This document shows positions 46,423 to 55,995 of a DNA stretch of 64,000 bases, piece after piece. Origin of the DNA: Streptomyces echinoruber (GTDB taxonomy: Bacteria > Actinomycetota > Actinomycetes > Streptomycetales > Streptomycetaceae); contig NZ_BMWH01000008.1 in the NCBI RefSeq assembly GCF_014651135.1, positions 122,309 to 186,308 on the forward strand, read 5' to 3'. The translations under genes were made by a program, and so were the position numbers. The notes under the pieces are model-generated. The model worked only from the letters and a program-made list of their open reading frames with translations, was not told the origin of the DNA and ran no database searches. Numbering within the stretch: position 1 is the stretch's first letter; each line of letters starts with the position of its first letter.

Positions 46423-47217
46423 ATGATGGGACCAGCACACTCACTGTCGGGCGCGGCCGCCTGGCTCGGCGTGGGCGCGGCGGTCGCGGCGGCCGGGCAC
46501 CCGATGCCCTGGCCGGTGCTGCTGTCCGGGGCGCTGATCTGCGCCGGCGCCGCGCTCGCCCCCGACCTCGACCACAAGGCCGCGACCATCTCGCGTTCCT
46601 TCGGGCCGCTGTCGAAGTGGTTGTGCGAGATCGTCGACAAGCTCTCCTACGCCGTCTACAAGGCGACGAAGAAGCAGGGCGACCCGCGGCGCTCGGGCGG
46701 GCACCGGACCCTGACGCACACCTGGCTGTGGGCGGTGCTGATCGGCGCGGGCAGTTCGGTGGTGGCGGTCACCGGCGGGCGCTGGGCGGTGCTGGCGCTG
46801 CTGTTCGTGCACATGGTGCTCGCCATCGAGGGCCTGCTGTGGCGGGCGGCACGCGGCTCCAGCAGCGACGTACTGGTCTGGCTGCTGGCCGCGACGACCG
46901 CGTGGATCCTCGCCGGCATCCTCGACGAGCCGGGCGGCGGTTCCGACTGGCTGTTCGGCTCGCCGGGCCAGGAGTACCTCTGGCTCGGCCTGCCGATCGT
47001 GCTGGGGGCTCTCGTGCACGACATCGGGGACGCGCTGACGGTGTCGGGCTGCCCGATCCTGTGGCCGATCCCGGTGGGCCGCAAGCGCTGGTACCCGGTG
47101 GGTCCGCCGAAGTCCCTGCGGTTCCGGGCGGGCAGCTGGGTGGAGCTGAAGGTACTGATGCCGGTGTTCATGGTGCTCGGCGGAGTCGGCTGCGCGGCCG
47201 CGCTCAACGTGATCTGA
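46423..47217 (+). CDS. Membrane-bound metal-dependent hydrolase (YdjM/DUF457-like)
   Basis: 264 aa. Conserved metal residues are seen in APDLDHKAATISRSFGPLSK and in GGHRTLTHTWLWAVLIGAGS; later VHDIGDALTVSGCPILWPIP. About five membrane helices. The ATG at 46423 was preferred (GGGGCGG upstream) over 46405. The E. coli relatives are SOS-linked YdjM proteins, and function is unknown in actinomycetes. A TATA-like AT-rich spot is not evident in the 145-base region shared with the divergent helicase. Confidence 0.85.
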   Translation: MMGPAHSLSGAAAWLGVGAAVAAAGHPMPWPVLLSGALICAGAALAPDLDHKAATISRSFGPLSKWLCEIVDKLSYAVYKATKKQGDPRRSGGHRTLTHTWLWAVLIGAGSSVVAVTGGRWAVLALLFVHMVLAIEGLLWRAARGSSSDVLVWLLAATTAWILAGILDEPGGGSDWLFGSPGQEYLWLGLPIVLGALVHDIGDALTVSGCPILWPIPVGRKRWYPVGPPKSLRFRAGSWVELKVLMPVFMVLGGVGCAAALNVI

Positions 47218-47495
47218 TCCCGCAGCGTGATCCGAACCCGGCCCGGACCCGTACGACGGCGCGGGGACCGCTGCTCCGGACGGACCGTGCGCCGGCCGGC
47301 GGAGGGGCCGCCCGCACGCGGCGCGGCGGAGGGCCGCACCCGGAGCGCGGCGGAGAACTGGACACAGGAGAAGAAGAGCGTGGCACGGCCCGCCGAACCC
47401 CCGTGACGGCCCACGGGACGGCGGCGACGGCGGCGAGCAGGGGCACCGGTCCGCACGGCCCGGAACGGGGACGGACGGGGGCCGGCTCGTGGCCG

Positions 47496-47966
47496 TCAGC
47501 CGGGAAGCGCGTCCTCGTCGACGATGTGCACCGCCGCCTCCTCGGCGGAGGCCGCCCCGCCGTCGATGCCGACGTCCATGGCGACCAGGGCGGCCTCCTC
47601 GTCCTCGTGGACCCCCTCGTCGGGTGCCACCAGACGGCCGGACCGGACGGCTCCCACCTCGTTGTCCAGCAACTCGCCGTCCGTGCCCCGGCAGTCGCCG
47701 ATGCCGTCGCCGTCGGGCGCGACGAGGTCGGGCAGTTCCAGGGCCAGGCGCTCCTCCAGCGTCTGCCCGCGCAGGCGCTCCGCGGCCGTCACGCCGGTGT
47801 GGTCGACCGCCCACGGCCGCTCCGGAGGAGACCAGCCCCGGTCGAGGGGGTCGCCGACGTTGTCGTACTCCAGGGTGTCCTCCGCGTCGAGCAGACCCGC
47901 GTCGTCCTGAATCTCGGATCCGTCGGGCTGGTAGACGTCGTCTCCCCATCCGTCGGCGCTGTCCAC
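47496..47966 (-). CDS. DUF5709 acidic protein
   Basis: 156 aa from a GTG at 47966 six bases after GGAGG. Very acidic, with the family signature GDDVYQPDGSEIQDDAGLLD and DNVGDPLDRGWSPPERPWAV. Widespread in Streptomyces, cytosolic, of unknown function; no catalytic motif visible. Ends VHIVDEDALPG. Confidence 0.85.
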   Translation of the reverse strand: MDSADGWGDDVYQPDGSEIQDDAGLLDAEDTLEYDNVGDPLDRGWSPPERPWAVDHTGVTAAERLRGQTLEERLALELPDLVAPDGDGIGDCRGTDGELLDNEVGAVRSGRLVAPDEGVHEDEEAALVAMDVGIDGGAASAEEAAVHIVDEDALPG

Positions 47967-48308
47967 GGGTACCTCCAGGGGTCGGACCGAGCCCGTTCTC
48001 ACCGCGGTCGGCGGCAGCGCGCCGACGCACAGGGCACAGGCGCCGTCCGGTGGGCGGGGAAGGCTTCCCGGACGTCCCCCGAGCGGGTGCCGACTTCCAG
48101 CCTTCCACCCCCGTTCCGTCCGGCGCAACGGTGCGGTCGGTCGCGGCACCGCACCGGCGCCCCGCGGTCGGAGCGCCGGCTGGGCTGCCGCCCGCACCTC
48201 TCGGGCACCCCGCGGCAGTCCCACCGCTCGTGTCGCCCAGGCGGCTTCCTGCCGTGCTGCCGCCCGCGCGCCCTCTTTGCACCTGCCCGCGCCGCCGGGG
48301 TCCGCCGG
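47967..48308. other. Gene-free region between DUF5709 and ABC genes
   Basis: About 340 bases. Minus-strand frames are shadows with no homology. No repeat, hairpin or promoter was clear. Confidence 0.4.
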
Positions 48309-50108
48309 TCAGCCGTGCCAGGACCGCCACAGCGCCGCGTAGGCGCCGTCGACGGCGACGAGCTGGTGGTGGTTGCCGAGTTCGGTGATGCGGCCGTTCT
48401 CGACGACGGCGATGACGTCGGCGTCGTGGGCGGTGTGGAGCCGGTGGGCGATGGCCACGACGGTGCGGTCGGCCAGGACGCGGCCCAGGGAGCGCTCCAG
48501 GTGCCGGGCGGCACGTGGGTCGAGCAGCGAGGTCGCCTCGTCCAGGACCAGGGTGTGCGGGTCGGCCAGGACGAGCCGGGCCAGCGCGACCTGCTGGGCC
48601 TGGGCGGGGGTCAGGGCCAGGCCGCCGGAGCCGACCTCGGTGTCCAGGCCGTCGTCGAGCGCCCGCGCCCAGCCGTCCGCGTCCACCGCCCCGAGGGCCG
48701 CCCACAGTTCGGCGTCCCCGGCGTCGGCGCGGGCGAGGCGGAGGTTGTCGCGCAGGGAGCCGACGAAGACGTGGTGCTCCTGGTTGACCAGGGCGACGTG
48801 GGAGCGGACGCGTTCCGCGGGCATGCGGGACAGTTCGGCGCCGCCGAGGGTGACGCGGCCGTCGCGGGGTGCGTAGACCCCGGCGAGCAGCCGGCCCAGC
48901 GTGGACTTGCCCGCGCCGGAGGGTCCGACGAGCGCCAGTCGGGTGCCGGGCGGTACCTGAAGCGACACCTGGCGCAGCACGTCGAGGCCCTCGCGGTAGC
49001 CGAAGTACACCCGGTCCGCGTGCAGCAGGCGCCCACCGGGCGCGAGGGAGGCGTCCCCGGCGTCCGGCTCGATCTCGCGGACCCCGACCAGGCGGGCCAG
49101 CGACACCTGGGCCACCTGGAGCTCGTCGTACCAGCGCAGGATGAGGCCCACCGGATCGACGAGCATCTGCGCGAGGAGCGCGCCCGTCGTGAGCCGGCCG
49201 ACACCGATCCAGCCGTGCAGGACGAACACGCCGCCGATCATCAGCACGGAGGCGAGGACCGTGACATGGGTGACGCTGATGACGGGGAAGAGCACGGAGC
49301 GCAGCCACAGGGTGTAGCGCTCCCAGGCCGTCCATTCCTTGATCCGCCGTTCGGACAGCGCGACGCGGCGGTCGCCGAGCCGGTGGGCCTCGACGGTGCG
49401 CCCGGCGTCCACGGTCTCGGCGAGCGCGGCGGCGACGGAGGCGTACCCGGCGGCCTCGGAGCGGTAGGCGGACGGGGCGCGCCGGAAGTACCAGCGGCAG
49501 CCGGCCACCAGCAGCGGCACGGCGAGCAGGACGGCGGGCGCGAGCGGCGGCGCGGTGACGACGAGACCGCCGAGCAGCAGCACCGCCCACACGACACCAA
49601 TGGCCAGCTGCGGCACGGCCTCGCGCATGGCGTTGGCGAGCCGGTCGATGTCGGTGGTGATGCGGGAGAGCAAGTCGCCGGTGCCGGCCCGCTCCAGGAC
49701 GCCCGGCGGCAGGCCCACCGAGCGGACGAGGAAGTCCTCCCGCAGGTCGGCCAGCATCCGCTCGCCGAGCATGGCGCCGCGCAGCCGCACCTGCCGCACG
49801 AACCCGGCCTGCACCAGCAGGGCCAGCAGGAACAGCGCCACGGTGAGCGGCAGGTGCACCTCCCTCCCGCCGGCGCCGCCGCCGTCCTGGCCGGAGACGC
49901 GCTCCACCAGCCCGCCCAGCAGGTACGGGCCCGCCATGGAGGCGAGGACGGCGACCGTGTTGACGGTGACGAGGAGCAGGAAGGCGCGGCGGTGGCGGCG
50001 CAGGAGCTCCACGACGTAGGCGCGTACGGTCGCCGGGGCGCCGATGGGAAGCGTGGTGGCGGTGGTGGGGGCCGCCGGGTCGTAGGTGGGCGGTGTCACG
50101 CCGATCAT
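48309..50108 (-). CDS. ABC exporter subunit B: intact Walker A, degenerate signature
   Basis: 599 aa half-transporter with six membrane helices then an ATPase domain. Walker A is canonical (LVGPSGAGKSTLGRL) and Walker B carries the catalytic Glu (LVLDEATSLLD), with the switch His in IAHRLHT. The signature, however, is LTPAQ instead of LSGGQ. Its partner at 50105 has the reverse defects, so the two form a heterodimer with one dead and one active nucleotide site. The start overlaps the partner's stop by four bases (ATGA). Substrate unknown; a MarR gene is downstream in this orientation, apart from this operon. Confidence 0.92.
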   Translation of the reverse strand: MIGVTPPTYDPAAPTTATTLPIGAPATVRAYVVELLRRHRRAFLLLVTVNTVAVLASMAGPYLLGGLVERVSGQDGGGAGGREVHLPLTVALFLLALLVQAGFVRQVRLRGAMLGERMLADLREDFLVRSVGLPPGVLERAGTGDLLSRITTDIDRLANAMREAVPQLAIGVVWAVLLLGGLVVTAPPLAPAVLLAVPLLVAGCRWYFRRAPSAYRSEAAGYASVAAALAETVDAGRTVEAHRLGDRRVALSERRIKEWTAWERYTLWLRSVLFPVISVTHVTVLASVLMIGGVFVLHGWIGVGRLTTGALLAQMLVDPVGLILRWYDELQVAQVSLARLVGVREIEPDAGDASLAPGGRLLHADRVYFGYREGLDVLRQVSLQVPPGTRLALVGPSGAGKSTLGRLLAGVYAPRDGRVTLGGAELSRMPAERVRSHVALVNQEHHVFVGSLRDNLRLARADAGDAELWAALGAVDADGWARALDDGLDTEVGSGGLALTPAQAQQVALARLVLADPHTLVLDEATSLLDPRAARHLERSLGRVLADRTVVAIAHRLHTAHDADVIAVVENGRITELGNHHQLVAVDGAYAALWRSWHG

Positions 50109-51913
50109 GCGGTCTCCTCGATGTGCCGCAGGCCGTCGACCACGTCGTCTCCCCTCAGGGCACCGCGGGCGGCGGTGTCTTCCTCCGTCTCCCGGGTCAC
50201 GACGGCCCGGTACCGGGGCTCCTCGCGCAGCAGCTTCCGGTGGACGCCGACCGCCGCGACCGAACCCTCGTGGACGAGCACGACCCGGTCGGCCCGGTCC
50301 AGCAGGAGCGGTGAGGAAGTGAACACCACCGTGGTGCGCCCCGCCCGCAGCCGCCGGACGCCCTGTGCGATGCGGGCCTCGGTGTGCGAGTCGACCGCCG
50401 ACGTCGGCTCGTCCAGAACGAGGACCTCGGGGTCGGTGACGAGGGACCGGGCCAGCGCGAGACGCTGGCGCTGGCCGCCGGAGAGGGACCGGCCGCGTTC
50501 GGTGAGGCGGGCGTCCAGTGGTTCCGCGGCGGAGGGCGAGCCCTGGAGCAGTGCCGCCAGGACGTCCTCGCACTGGGCCGCGGCCAGCGCGTCCTCGGCG
50601 GTGACGGCGCCGGAGCGCGGCACGTCGAGCAGGGCGCGCAGCGAACCGGACAGCAGCACGGGGTCCTTGTCCTGGACCAGGACGGCGGTGCGGGCGCCGG
50701 CCAGCGGCAGGTCGTCCAGCGGTACGCCGCCCAGCAGCACGGACGGGCCCGGCTCGGCGGAGTGTCCGCCCAGCCGGTCCGCCAGCCGGCCGGCCGCGTC
50801 CGGGTCGCCGCACACCACGGCGGTGAGCAGGCCGGCCGGCGCGAGCAGTCCGCTGGCCGGGTCGTACAGGTCGCCGTGGGGCGTGGCACCGGCCGTGTGC
50901 GTCCCGGCGGCGTCGGTGGCCCGCTCCAGCGACAGTACGCGGGCCGCCCGCCGGGCGGACGGCCGCGAGAAGGAGTAGGCCATCGCGATCTCCTCGACGT
51001 GGTGCAGTGGGTATGCGAGGACCGTGACCGTGCTGTACACGGTGACGAGGTCGCCGACACCGATCCGGCCCTGGCGGACCAGGTGGACGCCGTACCACAC
51101 GACCGCGATCAGCAGCAGTCCCGGCAGCAGCACCTGGATCGCGGCGATCAGGGACCACATGCGGGCGCTGCGCACGGCCGCGTGCCGCACCTCCTGGGAG
51201 GCGCGGCGGTAGCGGTCGAGGAAGAGTTCCTCGCCGCCGATGCCGCGCAGGACGCGCAGGCCCGCCACCGTGTCCGAGGCGAGCTCGGTGGCGCGGCCGG
51301 CCTTCTCGCGCTGGACGTCGGCACGGCGGGTGGCCCGGGGCAGCAGGGGCAGCACCGCGATCGCGAGCAGCGGAAGGCCCACGGCGAGCACGACGCCGAG
51401 CGCGGGCTGGTAGACGACCAGACCGGCGCAGACCAGGACGACGGTGAGCGCCGCGGCCGTGAACCGGGAGACGGCCTCCACGAACCAGCCGATCTTCTCG
51501 ACGTCGCCTGTGGAGACGGCCACGACTTCGCCGGCCGCCACGCGGCGGGTCAGCGCCGAGCCCAGGTGGGCGGCATGGCGGGCCAGCAGCTGCTGGACGC
51601 GGGCGGCGGCGGTGATCCAGTTGGTGACGGCGGCGCGGTGCAGGAAGGTGTCGCCGACGGCGATGCCCGCGCCGCACAGCGCCATCAGGCCGCCCGCCGC
51701 CGCGAGCCGCCCGCCGGAGCGGTCGACCACGGCCTGGACGGCGTGACCGACGCAGAACGGCAGGAGGGAGACGGAGAGGAAGTGCAGCAGGCCCCAGGCC
51801 AGGGACTTCAGTTGGCCGGTCAGCTGGTTCCGGCCCAGCCACCATAGGAACCGGGGACCGGAGCGCGCGTCGGGCACGCCCGGATCGGGATACGGAAGAT
51901 CTTGGATCTGCAT
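50105..51913 (-). CDS. ABC exporter subunit A: intact signature, degenerate Walker A
   Basis: 602 aa half-transporter. The transmembrane half (about 30-330) contains GDTFLHRAAVTNWITAAARV and ATELASDTVAGLRVLRGIGG. In the ATPase the P-loop reads VVCGDPDAAGRLADRLG, with no GxxGxGKS lysine, while the signature SLSGGQRQRLALARSLV and Walker B VLVLDEPTSAVD are normal. The H-loop position reads FTSSPLLL, lacking His. In known asymmetric exporters (such as TM287/288 and LmrCD) this leaves one degenerate and one active site. Likely multidrug or metabolite export in the cytoplasmic membrane. Confidence 0.92.
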   Translation of the reverse strand: MQIQDLPYPDPGVPDARSGPRFLWWLGRNQLTGQLKSLAWGLLHFLSVSLLPFCVGHAVQAVVDRSGGRLAAAGGLMALCGAGIAVGDTFLHRAAVTNWITAAARVQQLLARHAAHLGSALTRRVAAGEVVAVSTGDVEKIGWFVEAVSRFTAAALTVVLVCAGLVVYQPALGVVLAVGLPLLAIAVLPLLPRATRRADVQREKAGRATELASDTVAGLRVLRGIGGEELFLDRYRRASQEVRHAAVRSARMWSLIAAIQVLLPGLLLIAVVWYGVHLVRQGRIGVGDLVTVYSTVTVLAYPLHHVEEIAMAYSFSRPSARRAARVLSLERATDAAGTHTAGATPHGDLYDPASGLLAPAGLLTAVVCGDPDAAGRLADRLGGHSAEPGPSVLLGGVPLDDLPLAGARTAVLVQDKDPVLLSGSLRALLDVPRSGAVTAEDALAAAQCEDVLAALLQGSPSAAEPLDARLTERGRSLSGGQRQRLALARSLVTDPEVLVLDEPTSAVDSHTEARIAQGVRRLRAGRTTVVFTSSPLLLDRADRVVLVHEGSVAAVGVHRKLLREEPRYRAVVTRETEEDTAARGALRGDDVVDGLRHIEETA

Positions 51914-52278
51914 GACGTCCCAGGGACTGTGTCGGAGGCGGGCGCGGATCGGCGGCGGGCGGACGGGCGGCTAGCAAGCGGCCGGCAGGTGGTCGGCCAC
52001 CGGCAGACGGGAAAGGGCGCAAGAGGGCACGGGAGCGGCAACGGATTGTGAAAGAGTCGCCGCATACCGTGGCGGGAAGCAAACGCTTTTCGCTCCACCG
52101 CGCAGAACCGGCCGCCCGGCACCCCGGCAATCCGCCTGTCCGGCAATCCGGCCGTTCGGCCATCCGGAAACCCGACCGCTCGGCACTCCGGCAACCCGAT
52201 CGCGCGGCACTCCGGCAACTCGGCCGCCCGGCAATTCGGCCACCCGCGGCGGCGCCGCAACACCCCGGCCGGGGCCGC
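51914..52278. other. Gene-free region with degenerate ~24-bp repeats
   Basis: About 365 bases upstream of the exporter operon. From about 52110 to 52255, sequences with cores CGGCACTCCGGCAACCCGA, CGGCACTCCGGCAACTCGG and CGGCAATTCGG recur at about 24-base spacing with drift. No gene is supported. Confidence 0.5.
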
Positions 52279-52728
52279 TCAGCAGCGCCGCTCCGCCGCC
52301 TCTCCGACCAGCGTGTCCAGCAGCCCGCCCAGGATCTCGCGTTGCTCGCCCGTCAGGGGGGCCAGGATCTCCTCGGCGGCGGCCCGGCGGGCGGCGTGCA
52401 GTTCGTGCAGGGCCTTGCGGCCGTCGTCGGTGAGTTCGATGCGGATGACCCGGCGGTTGGCGGGGTCGGGGACCCGTCGTACCCGGCCGCTCGCCTCCAG
52501 GGCGTCGACCACGCTCGTCACCGCGCGGGGGACCACCTCCAGGGCCTCGGCGAGGTCCGCCATGCGCGGCGGGGAGTCGTAGCGGGCCAGGGTGCGCAGC
52601 AGCCGGGACTGGGCGGGGGTGATGCCGAGTTCGCCGCGCTGCAGGTGGCGCTTCTGGATGCGGTGCACCCGGCGGGTGAGCAGCAGCAGCTGCTCGGCGA
52701 GCAGACCGTCGGGGTCGGGGGTGGTCAT
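52279..52728 (-). CDS. MarR-family transcriptional regulator
   Basis: 149 aa winged helix protein: ITPAQSRLLRTLARYDSPPR, then MADLAEALEVVPRAVTSVVD (recognition helix) and the wing VRRVPDPANRRVIRIELTDD. Dimerisation helices flank both ends. It is divergent to the ABC exporter at 52905, with two palindromes in the 176-base gap, the classic layout of a repressor that senses an exporter substrate. Confidence 0.93.
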   Translation of the reverse strand: MTTPDPDGLLAEQLLLLTRRVHRIQKRHLQRGELGITPAQSRLLRTLARYDSPPRMADLAEALEVVPRAVTSVVDALEASGRVRRVPDPANRRVIRIELTDDGRKALHELHAARRAAAEEILAPLTGEQREILGGLLDTLVGEAAERRC

Positions 52729-52732
52729 GCCG

Positions 52733-52754
52733 GAACCATATCAGGACATGGTTC
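52733..52754. promoter_or_regulatory. Palindromic operator 1 for the MarR regulator
   Basis: GAACCAT-ATCAGGAC-ATGGTTC: perfect 7-bp arms, 8-base spacer, starting five bases before the marR start codon, so binding would block its own gene. Confidence 0.6.
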
Positions 52755-52777
52755 ATTGTGAATATAGGTAACAATGA
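52753..52777. promoter_or_regulatory. Palindromic operator 2 / promoter core for the divergent exporter
   Basis: TCATTGT-GAATATAGGTA-ACAATGA: perfect 7-bp arms around an AT-rich centre that includes AATATA, which may serve as a -10 element. The first two bases overlap operator 1. A dimer bound here would cover the exporter promoter. Confidence 0.65.
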
Positions 52778-52904
52778 GCTAGGATCCGTCAGGCGGCGTC
52801 ACCGGCCTGCCACGGGGCACCCGACGCGGACCATCCTCCGCTCCCGCTCCCGCTCCCGCTCCGGCTTTCCGGCCCGCCACCCCTCCGCTCTCCCGAAGGA
52901 GCCC

Positions 52905-54710
52905 ATGCACCCCGATCGCGAACCCGCCTGGACGCCACCCCCGGACGCCGGCCAGGACCGGCCCCGGCAGGTGCGCCGCATCCTGCGCCTCTTCCGCCCC
53001 TACCGGGGCCGCCTGGCGGTCGTCGGACTGCTGGTCGGCGCCTCCTCACTGGTCTCGGTCGCCACGCCGTTCCTGCTGAAGGAGACCCTCGACGTCGCCA
53101 TCCCCCGGGGCCGCACCGGCCTGCTGAGCCTGCTCGCCCTCGGGATGATCCTCAGCGCCGTCCTCACCAGCGTCTTCGGCGTGCTGCAGACCCTGATCTC
53201 CACCACCGTCGGCCAGCGCGTGATGCACGATCTGCGCACCGCCGTCTACGGCCGGCTGCAGCGGATGTCGCTGGCGTTCTTCACCCGCACCCGCACCGGC
53301 GAGGTGCAGTCCCGCATCGCCAACGACATCGGCGGCATGCAGGCGACCGTGACCTCCACCGCGACCTCCCTGGTCTCCAACCTCACCAGCGTGGTCGCCA
53401 CCGTCGTCGCGATGATCGCGCTCGACTGGCGCCTGACCGTGGTCTCCCTGCTCCTGCTGCCGGTGTTCGTGTGGATCAGCCGCCGCGTCGGCAACGAGCG
53501 CAAGCGGATCACCACCCAGCGGCAGAAGCAGATGGCCGCGATGGCCGCCACCGTCACCGAGTCGCTGTCCGTCAGCGGCATCCTGCTCGGCCGCACCATG
53601 GGCCGCTCCGGTTCGTTGACCCGGACCTTCGCCGAGGAGTCCGAGCGGCTGGTCGAGCTGGAGGTCCGGTCGAACATGGCCGGGCGCTGGCGCATGGCGG
53701 TGATCACCATCGTCATGGCCGCCCTGCCCGCCGTCATCTACTGGACCGCCGGCCTCGCCCTCCAGCTTGGCTGGTCCAAGGTCTCCCTGGGCACGATCGT
53801 CGCGTTCGTCTCGCTCCAGCAGGGCCTGTTCCGCCCCGCGGTGAGCCTGCTGTCGACCGGGGTGCAGATCCAGACCTCGCTCGCGCTCTTCCAGCGCATC
53901 TTCGAGTACCTCGACCTGCCCGTCGACATCACCGAACGCCCCGACCCCGTCCACCTCGACCACGTCAAGGGCGAGGTCCGCTTCGAGAACGTGCGCTTCG
54001 CCTACGACGACACGTCCGCCCCCGTCCTGGACGACATCGACCTCACCGTCCCCGCCGGCGGCAGCCTCGCGATCGTCGGCCCGACCGGCGCCGGCAAGTC
54101 CACGCTCGGCTACCTGGTGCCGCGGCTGTACGACGTCACCGGCGGCCGGGTCACCCTCGACGGCGTCGACGTGCGCGACCTGGACTTCGACACCCTCGCC
54201 CGGGCGGTCGGCGTCGTCTCGCAGGAGACGTACCTCTTCCACGCCTCGGTCGCCGACAACCTCCGCTTCGCCAAGCCGGACGCCACCGACGAGGAGCTGC
54301 ACGCGGCCGCGCGGGCGGCCCAGATCCACGACCACATCATGTCGCTGCCCGACGGCTACGACACGATCGTCGGCGAGCGCGGCCACCGCTTCTCCGGCGG
54401 TGAGAAGCAGCGCCTGGCCATCGCCCGCACGATCCTGCGCGACCCGCCGGTGCTCATCCTCGACGAGGCGACCAGCGCTCTGGACACCCGCACGGAGGCC
54501 GCCGTCCAGGAGGCCATCGACGCCCTGTCGGCCAACCGCACCACGCTCACCATCGCCCACCGCCTCTCCACGGTCCGCGGTGCCGACCAGATCGTGGTGC
54601 TCGACTCCGGACGCGTGGCCGAACGCGGCACGCACGAGGAGCTGCTGGAACTCGGCGGCCGGTACGCGGCCCTCGTGCGGCGGGACGCCCGCCTGGAACC
54701 GACGGACTGA
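52905..54710 (+). CDS. ABC exporter (homodimeric type), MarR-controlled
   Basis: 601 aa from the ATG at 52905, four to five bases after GAAGGAG. Six membrane helices lie between about 30 and 320. All ATPase motifs are canonical: Walker A VGPTGAGKSTLGYL, signature FSGGEKQRLAIARTIL, Walker B LILDEATSALD and the switch His in TIAHRLSTV. Likely multidrug or lipid exporter forming a homodimer, in contrast to the asymmetric pair at 48-52 kb. The MarR gene and two palindromes upstream indicate ligand-induced expression. Confidence 0.94.
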   Translation: MHPDREPAWTPPPDAGQDRPRQVRRILRLFRPYRGRLAVVGLLVGASSLVSVATPFLLKETLDVAIPRGRTGLLSLLALGMILSAVLTSVFGVLQTLISTTVGQRVMHDLRTAVYGRLQRMSLAFFTRTRTGEVQSRIANDIGGMQATVTSTATSLVSNLTSVVATVVAMIALDWRLTVVSLLLLPVFVWISRRVGNERKRITTQRQKQMAAMAATVTESLSVSGILLGRTMGRSGSLTRTFAEESERLVELEVRSNMAGRWRMAVITIVMAALPAVIYWTAGLALQLGWSKVSLGTIVAFVSLQQGLFRPAVSLLSTGVQIQTSLALFQRIFEYLDLPVDITERPDPVHLDHVKGEVRFENVRFAYDDTSAPVLDDIDLTVPAGGSLAIVGPTGAGKSTLGYLVPRLYDVTGGRVTLDGVDVRDLDFDTLARAVGVVSQETYLFHASVADNLRFAKPDATDEELHAAARAAQIHDHIMSLPDGYDTIVGERGHRFSGGEKQRLAIARTILRDPPVLILDEATSALDTRTEAAVQEAIDALSANRTTLTIAHRLSTVRGADQIVVLDSGRVAERGTHEELLELGGRYAALVRRDARLEPTD

Positions 54711-54864
54711 CGGTTTGCCGCACAGGTCGTGAGGCGCAGGTCGCCGCGGCCGCCGGCACAGGGACTCTCCGCGACGCAGCGCCCCGGCCCGGGACGGCGT
54801 CCCATGGACCGGTGCGCAGCCCGGCGCGGGCGGCCGGAGTCGACGACCGGAAACTGACGATCCA

Positions 54865-55968
54865 TCAGGCCGCGGCCGGCTGCCCGTCGGCGACCAGGAG
54901 CCGGCGGACGTCCCGGACGGCCGCGCGCCCGGCCCGGTTGGCGCCGATCGTGCTGGCCGACGGGCCGTAGCCGACCAGGTGGACGCGCGGATCGGCGGCC
55001 ACGCGGGTGCCCTCCAGGCGGATGCCGCCGCCCGGTTCGCGCAGCCGCAGCGGCGCCAGGTGGTCCAGGGCGGGGCGGAACCCGGTCGCCCACAGGATGA
55101 CGTCGGCCGCCACGTGCCGCCCATCCCGCCACGCCACCCCGTCCGGCGTGATCCGGCCGAACATCGGCTGCCGGTGCAGCACGCCGTCCGCCAGGCCCTG
55201 CCGGATCGCGTCGTTCAGCGGCAGCCCGGTCACCGACACCACGCTGCGCGGCGGCAGCCCCCGCCGCACCCGCTCCTCCACCAGCGCGACCGCGGCCCGG
55301 CCGGCCTCCTCGTCGAAGGGACCCTCGCGGAAGACGGGCGGCCGCCGGGTCACCCACGTGGTGGCGGCCGCGTACGGGGCGATCTCCAGCAGGTGCTGGG
55401 TGCCGGAGGCGCCCCCGCCGACCACCACCACCCGTCGGCCGGCGAACTCCTCGGGCCCGCGGTACTGCGCGGTGTGCGGCTGCCGCCCGCGGAAGGTCTC
55501 CTGCCCGGGATAGCGCGGCCGGAACGGCCGCTCCCAGGTGCCGGTCGCGTTGATCAGCGCCCGCGCCGCCCACACTCCCTCGGAGGTTTCGACGAGCAGC
55601 CGCCCGTCGTACCCCTCGCGCACGGCCCGCACGTCCACGGGGCGCCGTACGCGCAGGCCGAAGGCGCGCTCGTAGCGGGCGAAGTACGCGCCGATCACCT
55701 CGGCGGAGGGCCGCGCCGGATAGGCGTCCGTCAGCTCCATCCCGGGCAGCGCGTGCATCCCGTGCACCTTGCCGTACGTCAGCGTCGGCCACCGGAACTG
55801 CCAGGCACCGCCCGGGCCGGGGGAGTGGTCGAGGACCACGAAGTCCCGGCCCGGGGCGAACCCGGTGCGGCGCAGGTGGTAGGCGGCGGACAGGCCCGCC
55901 TGGCCCGCGCCGATGACGACGGCCTCGACCTCGCGCACCCCGGTGTGGTTCACGTCTTCACCAACCAC
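54865..55968 (-). CDS. FAD-dependent monooxygenase (CzcO/ArsO-like)
   Basis: 367 aa. FAD motif VVIGAGQAGLSAAYHLRRTG near residue 17, NADPH motif VVVVGGGASGTQHLLEIAPY mid-protein, and the late WATGFRPALDHL element. It lacks the full FxGxxxHxxxY Baeyer-Villiger fingerprint, reading YRGPEEFAG instead, so it is nearer to flavoproteins that oxidise small nitrogen or arsenic substrates. Start at 55968; no operon partner besides the ssuD remnant 27 bases upstream on the same strand. Confidence 0.88.
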   Translation of the reverse strand: MVGEDVNHTGVREVEAVVIGAGQAGLSAAYHLRRTGFAPGRDFVVLDHSPGPGGAWQFRWPTLTYGKVHGMHALPGMELTDAYPARPSAEVIGAYFARYERAFGLRVRRPVDVRAVREGYDGRLLVETSEGVWAARALINATGTWERPFRPRYPGQETFRGRQPHTAQYRGPEEFAGRRVVVVGGGASGTQHLLEIAPYAAATTWVTRRPPVFREGPFDEEAGRAAVALVEERVRRGLPPRSVVSVTGLPLNDAIRQGLADGVLHRQPMFGRITPDGVAWRDGRHVAADVILWATGFRPALDHLAPLRLREPGGGIRLEGTRVAADPRVHLVGYGPSASTIGANRAGRAAVRDVRRLLVADGQPAAA

Positions 55969-55995
55969 GCCGGGGCCGCGGGTCTTCCCGTCCGT

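Noticed and set aside
43260..50978. A 2,572-codon open frame on the plus strand
   Set aside because: It is the antisense shadow of tesB, the helicase, DUF5709 and ABC genes, an effect of high GC; it has no homology and no start site.
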